Assembly: GCA_050010535.1 (NCBI GenBank)
Contig: JBEKKT010000040.1
Location: 1-8,921 of the forward strand
DNA from: JAJRAG01 sp050010535
GTDB lineage: Archaea > Thermoplasmatota > Thermoplasmata > Methanomassiliicoccales > JACIVX01
Direction of reading: 5' to 3'
DNA length: 8,921 nucleotides
The notes under the pieces were generated by a model. It searched no databases. It had not been told where the DNA came from and worked only from the letters and a program-made list of their open reading frames with translations. How positions within the stretch are numbered: position 1 is the stretch's first letter; every line of letters begins with the position of its first letter. A program made the translations under genes and the position numbers. Positions 1 to 5,659 of this stretch are shown piece by piece.

Positions 1-741
1 CCCGGCGAAGCGAAGAATACCTACGGTACTGGTTGTTTCATGCTGATTAACACTGGGATGGATCAAGTTCTGTCAAAAAGGGGGCTCCTGACCACCATCG
101 CGTACAAGGTGGGGACGGACGCCCCGCGATACGCTTTGGAAGGGTCCATTTTCATCACGGGAGCTGCCATCCAATGGTTGAGAGACGGTCTGAAGATAAT
201 CGAGACCGCAGGGGAGACCGAGAAGATGGCCGGTTGCGTCCAGGACACTGATGGAGTCTACTTCGTCCCGGCGTTCGTGGGACTGGGGGCCCCTTACTGG
301 GATCCCTACGCCAGGGGGATGATACTCGGAATCACCAGGGGGACGAGGAGAGAACACATTGTCAGGGCGACGCTCGAATCAATATGCTATCAGACGAGAG
401 ATGTGATTGAGACGATGAACGCGGATTCCGGCATTCCGTTGAAGCTTCTGAGAGTGGACGGAGGTGCAGTCAAGAACAACTTCTTGTGTCAGCTGCAGTC
501 CGACATACTCCAGGTTCAGGTGCTGAGACCTACGGTCCAGGAGATCACCGCGCTTGGGGTCGCTTATGCCGCCGGTCTTGCCGTGAAGTTCTGGAAGGAT
601 ATGGACGAGCTGCGGAGCAATTGGGTGATCGACCGGACCTTCGAACCGATCATGACCCCGGAGAAGAGCGAGATGCTCTATTCCAGATGGAAGCGCGCTG
701 TCGAAAGGGCGAGGGATTGGCTCCCCTTTGAAGAGCGCTGA
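1..741 (+). CDS. glpK: Glycerol kinase, C-terminal half (5' end outside window)
   Basis: ATP-dependent phosphorylation of glycerol to sn-glycerol-3-phosphate in the cytoplasm, the entry step of glycerol catabolism. The reading frame is open from base 1, so the gene begins upstream. An ATG at 40 is internal, because the codons before it already encode the conserved glycerol-kinase stretch GEAKNTYGTGCF, which contains a phosphate-contacting GTG. Of a usual length near 500 residues, 246 are visible. FGGY-kinase signature 2 is at 316-378 (G-x-[IL]-x-G-[IL]...H-I-x2-A-T-L-E). The ATPase-fold motif RVDGG follows, with DGG at 457-465, and then the C-terminal ALGVAYAAGLAVKFW block. The E. coli-type C-terminal regulatory segment is not recognisable. 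It is the first visible gene of a glpKABC operon; its TGA overlaps the Shine-Dalgarno of glpA. Nothing looks degenerate. The family call is secure. Substrate assignment to glycerol rather than another FGGY sugar rests on the motif plus the glpABC neighbours. Confidence 0.96.
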   Translation, partial: PGEAKNTYGTGCFMLINTGMDQVLSKRGLLTTIAYKVGTDAPRYALEGSIFITGAAIQWLRDGLKIIETAGETEKMAGCVQDTDGVYFVPAFVGLGAPYWDPYARGMILGITRGTRREHIVRATLESICYQTRDVIETMNADSGIPLKLLRVDGGAVKNNFLCQLQSDILQVQVLRPTVQEITALGVAYAAGLAVKFWKDMDELRSNWVIDRTFEPIMTPEKSEMLYSRWKRAVERARDWLPFEER

Positions 742-746
742 GGTGA
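740..746 (+). promoter_or_regulatory. Shine-Dalgarno GAGGTGA of glpA, overlapping the glpK stop
   Basis: GAGGTGA shares its first two bases with the TGA stop of glpK and ends 4 nt before the TTG at 751. It is a near-perfect anti-16S match. It fixes the glpA start at a TTG codon and implies that ribosomes finishing glpK can re-initiate on glpA. Confidence 0.75.
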
Positions 747-750
747 ATTC

Positions 751-2337
751 TTGTTCAAGGTCGAAGTGCTCATCGTCGGGGGAGGGGTGACCGGGGCCGG
801 GATAGCGAGGGATCTAGCCTTGCGCGGTGTCGGTGTCATGCTTCTTGAGAAATCTGACTTTTCTGCGGGTGCGACCGGAAGAAGCCATGGAATGCTTCAC
901 AGCGGTGGTCGCTACGCTGTCAAGGATCCCGAGTCCGCGGGTGAGTGCGCGACAGAGAGCACTATACTGAGACGTATTGCTGGTTATTGCATCGAAGACA
1001 CAGGAGGATTGTTCGTCGGACTCGAGGACGATGATCCGGACTTTCCTGGTAGATTTCTCCGTGGTTGCCGCACCAGCGGCGTCCAGGCGAAGACGATAAC
1101 GCCTAAGGAGGCACTGTCTCTTGAGCCTTGTCTCTCGAGAAAGGTCGTGAGTTCGATTGAGGTGCACGACGCCTCTGTAGACCCTTTCGCTCTTACCATA
1201 GGAAACGTGGAGGATGCGAGGGATGCGGGTGCAGACGTGCTCAACTACTGCGTCGTCCGAAATCTCGTTCTCGCCGATGGGAACATCCAGGAAGTGATTT
1301 TCGAGAACATGCGAAACGGGTCCAAGGAGAGCGTGCGGCCGGAAATCGTTGTGAATGCTGCAGGCGCATGGGCCGACCGTATCGCGTCCTTAGCCGGTCT
1401 TCGTATTCCAATGGAGATCGACAAGGGGACGCTCGTCGTGCTCAACGGCAGACTGGTCAATCGATTGGTGAACAGGCTGAGGGTGCCCGCTGACGGAGAC
1501 ATCATCGTGCCGAATCATTCGGCGTCAATCGTCGGCACGACCTCGGAGAAGGTGGGCACCCCCGAGAACACTGTTGCCAGTCGATCGGATGTCGATTACC
1601 TCCTTTCGGAAGCGTCCGAGATGGTCCCAGACATCGCACTGGCACGTGCCGTGCGCGCCTATGCGGGGGTGCGACCTTTGCCTGGTGGAGGAAAGGGGGG
1701 CAGGGATGCGAGCAGGACGTTCAAGGTCATCGATCATGCCGAGGAGGGCGTGGCCAATCTTGTGAGCATAATCGGTGGCAAGCTCACAACATACCGTCTG
1801 ATGGCCGAGAAAACGTCCGACGTGGTGATGCATAAGGTGGGGTCTTCAGGTCATTGCCGCACCGCTTTGGAACCGATTTCGACGCCGATGACCACGGAGC
1901 GGAGGCAGGACCTTCTCGCTTTTCCGATGGTTCGCATGACGAGGAAATACGGTAAGGGTTATTGCGACATCGTGAGGGACTGCCTGTCGAACCTTCGAGG
2001 TAAGGAGGTTCTCTGTTCGTGCGAGGAGGTGCTGAGGGGAGAAGTCGAACACTTCGCCAGCAAGAGCGATGTGGTCGGACTTTCCGACCTGATGAGGCGA
2101 ACGAGGGCTGGCATGGGATATTGCCAAGCAGGGATGTGTGCCCTCGGCATGGCGTCCGTCATGATCGGGCACTCGAACGAAGACCCGTTAGAGATGATCG
2201 GGCAGTTCCTGAGGGAGCGATGGAGGGGTGTCGAGCCCGTCTTGTTTGGGGCTCAACTCCGCCAGGAGGTCCTCAATTGCTATCTCCACGATGGCGTGTA
2301 CCAGTTGGAGTCGCATCTCGGAGGTGAAGGGCGCTGA
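751..2337 (+). CDS. glpA: Anaerobic glycerol-3-phosphate dehydrogenase, FAD subunit A
   Basis: Oxidises sn-glycerol-3-phosphate to dihydroxyacetone phosphate on FAD and passes electrons to GlpB/GlpC. The 528-residue product is close to E. coli GlpA (about 540). The N-terminus is a dinucleotide-binding fold, VEVLIVGGGVTGAG, with GxGxxG at residues 10-15. The DAO/GlpD-type substrate domain follows, including ATGRSHGMLHSGGRYA (about 41-56), VVNAAGAWAD and a later FAD-contacting IIGGKLTTYR segment. The C-terminus has a BFD-like [2Fe-2S] module with cysteines C422, C424, C458 and C463 (C-x-C-x33-C-x4-C). That module separates GlpA from the aerobic, single-subunit GlpD. The TTG start is chosen because the dinucleotide fold begins at once and a strong Shine-Dalgarno lies 4 nt upstream. 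The next gene begins about 20 nt downstream. A small internal duplication, RLVNRLVNRL, sits near residues 233-242 and does not break the frame. Confidence 0.94.
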   Translation: MFKVEVLIVGGGVTGAGIARDLALRGVGVMLLEKSDFSAGATGRSHGMLHSGGRYAVKDPESAGECATESTILRRIAGYCIEDTGGLFVGLEDDDPDFPGRFLRGCRTSGVQAKTITPKEALSLEPCLSRKVVSSIEVHDASVDPFALTIGNVEDARDAGADVLNYCVVRNLVLADGNIQEVIFENMRNGSKESVRPEIVVNAAGAWADRIASLAGLRIPMEIDKGTLVVLNGRLVNRLVNRLRVPADGDIIVPNHSASIVGTTSEKVGTPENTVASRSDVDYLLSEASEMVPDIALARAVRAYAGVRPLPGGGKGGRDASRTFKVIDHAEEGVANLVSIIGGKLTTYRLMAEKTSDVVMHKVGSSGHCRTALEPISTPMTTERRQDLLAFPMVRMTRKYGKGYCDIVRDCLSNLRGKEVLCSCEEVLRGEVEHFASKSDVVGLSDLMRRTRAGMGYCQAGMCALGMASVMIGHSNEDPLEMIGQFLRERWRGVEPVLFGAQLRQEVLNCYLHDGVYQLESHLGGEGR

Positions 2338-2347
2338 GAAAGGTCCC

Positions 2348-2354
2348 GGAGGTG
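2348..2354 (+). promoter_or_regulatory. Shine-Dalgarno GGAGGTG deciding the glpB start
   Basis: GGAGGTG lies just after the glpA stop. It overlaps the first candidate GTG (2352) but sits at good spacing (GGAGG core ending 5 nt before) from the GTG at 2358. This favours 2358 as the real start. The alternative would rely on the weaker AAAGGT at 2339-2344. Confidence 0.6.
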
Positions 2355-2357
2355 GAC

Positions 2358-3620
2358 GTGGACTTCCTCGTCGTGGGGCACGGCGCGGCCGGACTCCTTT
2401 GCGGTTCGTTGATTTCTTCACGCGGAAGAAGAGTTGCAATTGCAGGGCGGACCGCCACGGCGACTGCGCTGTCTACCGGCTGCTTCACGCTCTTTCGTCC
2501 CCCGTGCATCATTCCCGGGCCGTCCCAAACCGACTTCGACATGCTCTCGAGGATGGTTGCTCCGTTCAACTCACTGTTCGAACAGAGCTCGGAGGACCTC
2601 GCGGGTTCATTGTCCGACATACTCTCTTTTATCGTCCCAAGGCTCAGTTCGCAGGGGCTCCCGATGTGCGGAGATTTCGATTATTCCTATTCCGTTCTGT
2701 CGAACGCCGGTACTCCCTATTCCTGTTCTGTGAGTCCGAGTTACGTCGAAAAGGGCAGGCTTGACCTTAATGCCAATGGCACGGTAGCGCTCGTTGGGAT
2801 TCTGGGATTGAGGGATTTCGATCCCGACCTGGCCGTATCCATGCTCGAGTCTGCGATGGGGCGGAGTAACGTCAGGGCTTACTGGATCCAGATCCCGGAG
2901 GTCAAGGAGAGATATGACATGTCCTCATCGGAAGTCGCCGCACTTAGCGAACGCGCTTCAATTGAAGAGGGGATCGCAGAAGTCTTGAAGGAGTTCGATG
3001 AGGAGTCCGTCGGACTCCCTCCTCTTTTCTCCCTTCCACAATTCGTCAGGAAGATGGAATACTTGGAACAGCACACGGGCAAGAGGGTGTTCGAAGTCGC
3101 GACCCCTTTGTCCCTTCCTGGTCAGAGACTGCAAGACGCCCTCGAGAATGTCGCCGTACGGGAGGGCTGCAGACTACTGAGGGGATTGACGGCGGTCGAG
3201 GTCGAGTTCTCGGGCAATCGGGCCTCCTCGGTCACGGTCCGCAGCCGAACGAGGGAACAGAGGATCACATTCTCGAGGCTGATACTGGCCACGGGGGACC
3301 TTGTCGGCGGCGGCCTGGTGCTAGATGGGGACAGGGTGGAGGAGGCGACATCTTCTGTGCAAATCGAGAGCCGGGGCGGTGCAGATCCTTATCCGCCTCC
3401 CGACCCGAGCCTGAGCTCCCAGGCTCTCCGCAACGCAATGCACAGCGGGGTCAGAGTCGACTCTCATCTCCGACTGTTCACAATGCAAGGTGAGACTCTG
3501 GACAACGTATTTGGGGCCGGATCTGTGCTCTCGGGCTTCTCGCTTCCGACGGGGGTCGGGTTGGGTGGCGTCATGTTGACCTCTTGGATGGCCGCCAGGA
3601 ACGCTATGGAGGCGGGTTGA
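2358..3620 (+). CDS. glpB: Anaerobic glycerol-3-phosphate dehydrogenase subunit B
   Basis: Second flavoprotein subunit of the GlpABC complex, thought to sit between the catalytic GlpA and the iron-sulfur GlpC. The product has 420 residues from the GTG at 2358 (422 if GTG 2352 is used), matching E. coli GlpB (about 419). It opens with DFLVVGHGAAGLLCG, a GxGxxG dinucleotide motif at residues 7-12, then the GlpB-like ALSTGCFTLF segment. A central LSLPGQRLQDAL and a late LILATGDLVGGGLV correspond to conserved GlpB blocks. The C-terminus has an FAD-contacting NVFGAGSVLSGF followed by a glycine-rich GVGLGGV helix start. The substrate-binding region differs from GlpA, which fits a non-catalytic or electron-relay role. 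Its TGA abuts the glpC TTG with no spacer. The assignment depends on both the sequence pattern and its place between glpA and glpC. Confidence 0.9.
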   Translation: MDFLVVGHGAAGLLCGSLISSRGRRVAIAGRTATATALSTGCFTLFRPPCIIPGPSQTDFDMLSRMVAPFNSLFEQSSEDLAGSLSDILSFIVPRLSSQGLPMCGDFDYSYSVLSNAGTPYSCSVSPSYVEKGRLDLNANGTVALVGILGLRDFDPDLAVSMLESAMGRSNVRAYWIQIPEVKERYDMSSSEVAALSERASIEEGIAEVLKEFDEESVGLPPLFSLPQFVRKMEYLEQHTGKRVFEVATPLSLPGQRLQDALENVAVREGCRLLRGLTAVEVEFSGNRASSVTVRSRTREQRITFSRLILATGDLVGGGLVLDGDRVEEATSSVQIESRGGADPYPPPDPSLSSQALRNAMHSGVRVDSHLRLFTMQGETLDNVFGAGSVLSGFSLPTGVGLGGVMLTSWMAARNAMEAG

Positions 3621-4667
3621 TTGGTGAGATTGGGAATTGAGACAAGCGGTTGCATCAAATGCGGAAGCTGCATCAGTGCGTGTCCGGTGATAGCAGCGGA
3701 GGGAGTACAGAGGTTCTCAGGACCGAGGAACCTTGCGGTTGAGGCCCCGAGATTCCTTCCTGACATCGCGGCCACGAGGGACAACATCATGATGTGCACA
3801 ACGTGCTGGAAGTGCGAGGAGGTCTGCCTCGCGAACCTGCCGCTTCCTGAGGCGATGCTTCGGATCAGGAAGCTGATATTCTCCGATAAGGAGATGCTCG
3901 AGGGGCACAGGAGGATTGCAGAGAACATTGACAATTACAGGAGGTCCATCGAGCCCCACAGCGGGCTGAAAGTGCCTCCTCCGAAGGAGACCGGAGAAGT
4001 GATGTACTTCCCCGGCTGCATCAGCAGGGAGAGGATCACTTCGATATATGAATCGTCAATGAGTGTTCTCGGAAAGGTGGGCGCGGACTTCGGAGTGCCG
4101 AATGGCTGGGTATGTTGTGGTGCCCCTCTGGAGAAGATCGGGGACTCGGAAAGGCTTCGGATCCTCCGTGAAGAGAACTTGTCGAGGTTCGAGGGTTTCA
4201 GGGAGATTGTTACCTCGTGTCCTGGCTGCACATCTCATCTCCTGAAGCACTACGATCTTGAGCCGCTCCACACTATCGAATTCTTGTATGAGAACCTGGG
4301 CCTGAGTCGTCTGCGCTTCAAGTCATCGGCGAGCACGACTCGGGTCGCGCTTCATCATCCTTGTCATCTGGCAAGGACAGTCGGTCCTCACGTCATCGAC
4401 TACGCCTATGCAGTGCTGCAGTCCGTGCCCGGTCTGAGACTTGTCGAGATGGAGGACCCGGGTTCTTGCTGCGGCGGCGGGGGAGGCGTCGTGGCCGGCT
4501 ACCCTAACATCGCACTGGACCTTGCGACCGAAAAGACTAGAAAAGCGAAGGAGGCTGGAGCGGAGCTGCTGCTGGCCCCATGCCCGTTCTGCGTTCTAAA
4601 CCTGAGGAGGGTCGACCTCTTGGAAATCGGAGAGTTCATTTCATTCTTGAATGAGCGTCTGGAATGA
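3621..4667 (+). CDS. glpC: Glycerol-3-phosphate dehydrogenase iron-sulfur subunit C (CCG-domain protein)
   Basis: Iron-sulfur electron-transfer subunit that takes electrons from GlpAB. The 348-residue product has two [4Fe-4S] ferredoxin motifs: C11-x2-C14-x2-C17-x3-C21-P, and C59-x2-C62-x2-C65-x3-C69 (followed by Leu instead of the usual Pro). Two complete cysteine-rich CCG domains follow: C133-x31-C165-C166-G-x32-C200-x2-C203, and C248-x34-C283-C284-G-x35-C321-x2-C324. The same architecture occurs in HdrD and in lactate-utilisation and glycolate-oxidase Fe-S subunits, so context decides the name. No transmembrane helix is visible, so membrane association, if any, would be peripheral. TTG 3621 is used because GGAGG at 3608-3612 lies 8 nt upstream; GTG 3624 is possible. 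It is the last gene of the glp operon; no T-rich terminator follows. The electron acceptor (quinone, or an Hdr-type or other carrier) is unknown. Confidence 0.9.
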   Translation: MVRLGIETSGCIKCGSCISACPVIAAEGVQRFSGPRNLAVEAPRFLPDIAATRDNIMMCTTCWKCEEVCLANLPLPEAMLRIRKLIFSDKEMLEGHRRIAENIDNYRRSIEPHSGLKVPPPKETGEVMYFPGCISRERITSIYESSMSVLGKVGADFGVPNGWVCCGAPLEKIGDSERLRILREENLSRFEGFREIVTSCPGCTSHLLKHYDLEPLHTIEFLYENLGLSRLRFKSSASTTRVALHHPCHLARTVGPHVIDYAYAVLQSVPGLRLVEMEDPGSCCGGGGGVVAGYPNIALDLATEKTRKAKEAGAELLLAPCPFCVLNLRRVDLLEIGEFISFLNERLE

Positions 4668-4671
4668 GTGA

Positions 4672-4690
4672 AATCGAAAAATTAGAAATA
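4672..4690 (+). promoter_or_regulatory. Putative archaeal BRE/TATA promoter of the Cys4 gene
   Basis: The only AT-rich stretch in the 53-bp gap after glpC: a purine-rich CGAAAA followed by ATTAGAAATA (4681-4690). A TATA centre near 4685 predicts a start site around 4710, leaving a leader of roughly 10 nt that carries a GGTGAG Shine-Dalgarno (4710-4715), 5 nt from the ATG. It is plausible but AT-rich enough to arise by chance. The gene could also be read through from glpC. Confidence 0.35.
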
Positions 4691-4720
4691 AAGGCAGGGG
4701 CATATTACTGGTGAGAACAT

Positions 4721-4936
4721 ATGAGTCGTGACGCGCTTTGTTTCTCCTGCCTCTACAAAGACGAAAGGCCAGAACTGGGATTCAACAGCGAACTCATCTA
4801 TTGCGCAAAGAAGGAGATCGTCGTGAGACCGAAGACGAAATGTGATCTTTATGTCAAGTCGACCGACGAAGGGAAGGAGAAGATGCGCAACATGATGTAC
4901 GGAGTGATATCGGACAACGACCTTCAGGAAGAGTGA
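4721..4936 (+). CDS. Small Cys4 protein, probable metal-binding, function unknown
   Basis: A 71-residue soluble protein that I do not recognise as a named family. It has exactly four cysteines, C7-x2-C10-x17-C28-x12-C41, in the contexts CFSC, YCAKK and KTKCDLY. The spacing fits a structural zinc site or possibly an Fe-S site. The C-terminal third is charged and helical in character, ending acidic (DNDLQEE). The ATG start has a good Shine-Dalgarno (GGTGAG, 5 nt upstream). It lies 53 bp after glpC on the same strand and converges on the ATPase operon, whose end is only 24 bp away. It may be a separate transcript with its own promoter. Evidence that it is real: clear start signals, ordered cysteines and codon use like its neighbours. 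It has no signal peptide or membrane segment. No link to glycerol metabolism can be shown. Confidence 0.75.
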   Translation: MSRDALCFSCLYKDERPELGFNSELIYCAKKEIVVRPKTKCDLYVKSTDEGKEKMRNMMYGVISDNDLQEE

Positions 4937-4960
4937 CCAGGTCCGATTGATGCCCAAACG

Positions 4961-5644
4961 TCACTTCCATTCAAGGAGCGATATCCGATCTCCCTTGTAG
5001 ATCTGCTTTATCTCGAATGGGATCCACTGCGAGGAAGCCACATACCCCCTCATATTCCTTATTCTCATCCTCCGGTTCAGATTGTCATCGAACTTCAGCT
5101 CTATGACCCCGTCCGCTATGGCCATGAGATGGTTCATTGTCTTCTCGTCGTGAACGCCGTCGTGGACTGTGAAAAATCCTGTCCCGAACTCCGAACGAAT
5201 TCGGGAACTCGATATCTGGAAGAACTTGAGCACCACGTTCGTCTGATTGTAGAGGAACAGCGTCGACAACGAGTGCAGGAAGATGCGGACGGGCTTGCCG
5301 GTTTCCTTCGCTATTGCAGATACGTTGAACATCACCCCCTCGATATCTGACACCTGGCGCACATTTCCGCTTTGCTTCGAATCCCTGCCTTCGAACGCAC
5401 CGAGCAGACAAGAGTGGTAGTCAATGATGAACAGGCTGTGGCCGAGCGCACTCTTCGCGTTGATCCCGAAGGACTCCATTGCAGAAACTACATCCCCGGG
5501 GAGAAGATCAACCGCGACAAAGATTACAGTGTCCCCGTTCTCGATGTAGTTCTTCGCCAAGCTTATGTTGAACTCAAGCAGGCCGATGCCGGGGCTCCCG
5601 ACCATGATTATCGAGGACTTGTCCGGAAACGTGGATTTGATCAC
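4961..5644 (-). CDS. RAD55/KaiC-like RecA-fold protein with degenerate Walker motifs
   Basis: A 227-residue single-domain protein of the RecA/KaiC (COG0467-like) fold, probably cytoplasmic. The P-loop position reads IIMVGSPGIGLLEF: the fold and glycines (G16, G19, G21) remain, but the lysine and Ser/Thr that bind nucleotide phosphate are Leu22 and Leu23. At the Walker B position, RIFLHSLSTLF has His124 where KaiC-like proteins have Asp. ATP hydrolysis is therefore unlikely. Other family traits are kept, including the VIFVAVDLLPGDV strand-helix after the P-loop and a late ADGVIELKFD strand, followed by basic RRMRIRNMRG, equivalent to the KaiC-family KxRG motif. The GTG start is supported by GGTGAT (5650-5655, minus strand), 5 nt upstream. 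It begins 15 bp after the stop of the 504-residue ATPase gene, so the two are almost certainly co-transcribed and may form a complex. The true function is unknown. Confidence 0.82.
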   Translation of the reverse strand: MIKSTFPDKSSIIMVGSPGIGLLEFNISLAKNYIENGDTVIFVAVDLLPGDVVSAMESFGINAKSALGHSLFIIDYHSCLLGAFEGRDSKQSGNVRQVSDIEGVMFNVSAIAKETGKPVRIFLHSLSTLFLYNQTNVVLKFFQISSSRIRSEFGTGFFTVHDGVHDEKTMNHLMAIADGVIELKFDDNLNRRMRIRNMRGYVASSQWIPFEIKQIYKGDRISLLEWK

Positions 5645-5649
5645 TTGAC

Positions 5650-5655
5650 ATCACC
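5650..5655 (-). promoter_or_regulatory. Shine-Dalgarno GGTGAT of the degenerate KaiC-like gene
   Basis: On the minus strand GGGTGAT ends 5 nt before the GTG at 5644 and lies within the 15-bp gap after the upstream ATPase gene. It supports the GTG start and independent re-initiation within the operon. Confidence 0.6.
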
Positions 5656-5659
5656 CGCC

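Noticed and set aside
1449..1480. Short tandem repeat encoding RLVNRLVNRL in glpA
   Set aside because: Two imperfect copies of a four-residue unit in frame; the DNA copies differ at several bases and it does not look like a mobile or regulatory repeat.
2233..2254. Perfect 6-bp stem (GAGCCC / GGGCTC) with a 10-nt loop
   Set aside because: Lies inside the glpA coding region about 80 nt before its stop, with no T-run after it; not a terminator and likely chance.
2228..2764. 178-codon open frame on the + strand spanning the glpA-glpB junction
   Set aside because: It overlaps the recognisable C-terminus of GlpA and the N-terminus of GlpB in another frame, is rich in Arg/Ser low-complexity translation and has no family motif; a shadow frame.
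3464..3934. 156-codon open frame on the - strand antisense to glpB/glpC
   Set aside because: It is antisense to the GlpB C-terminus and the GlpC ferredoxin motifs, and has no start signals or recognisable domain.
4937..4960. Possible bidirectional terminator between the convergent Cys4 gene and the KaiC-like operon
   Set aside because: No T-rich stretch or stable hairpin on either strand in the 24 bp, so no terminator is called.
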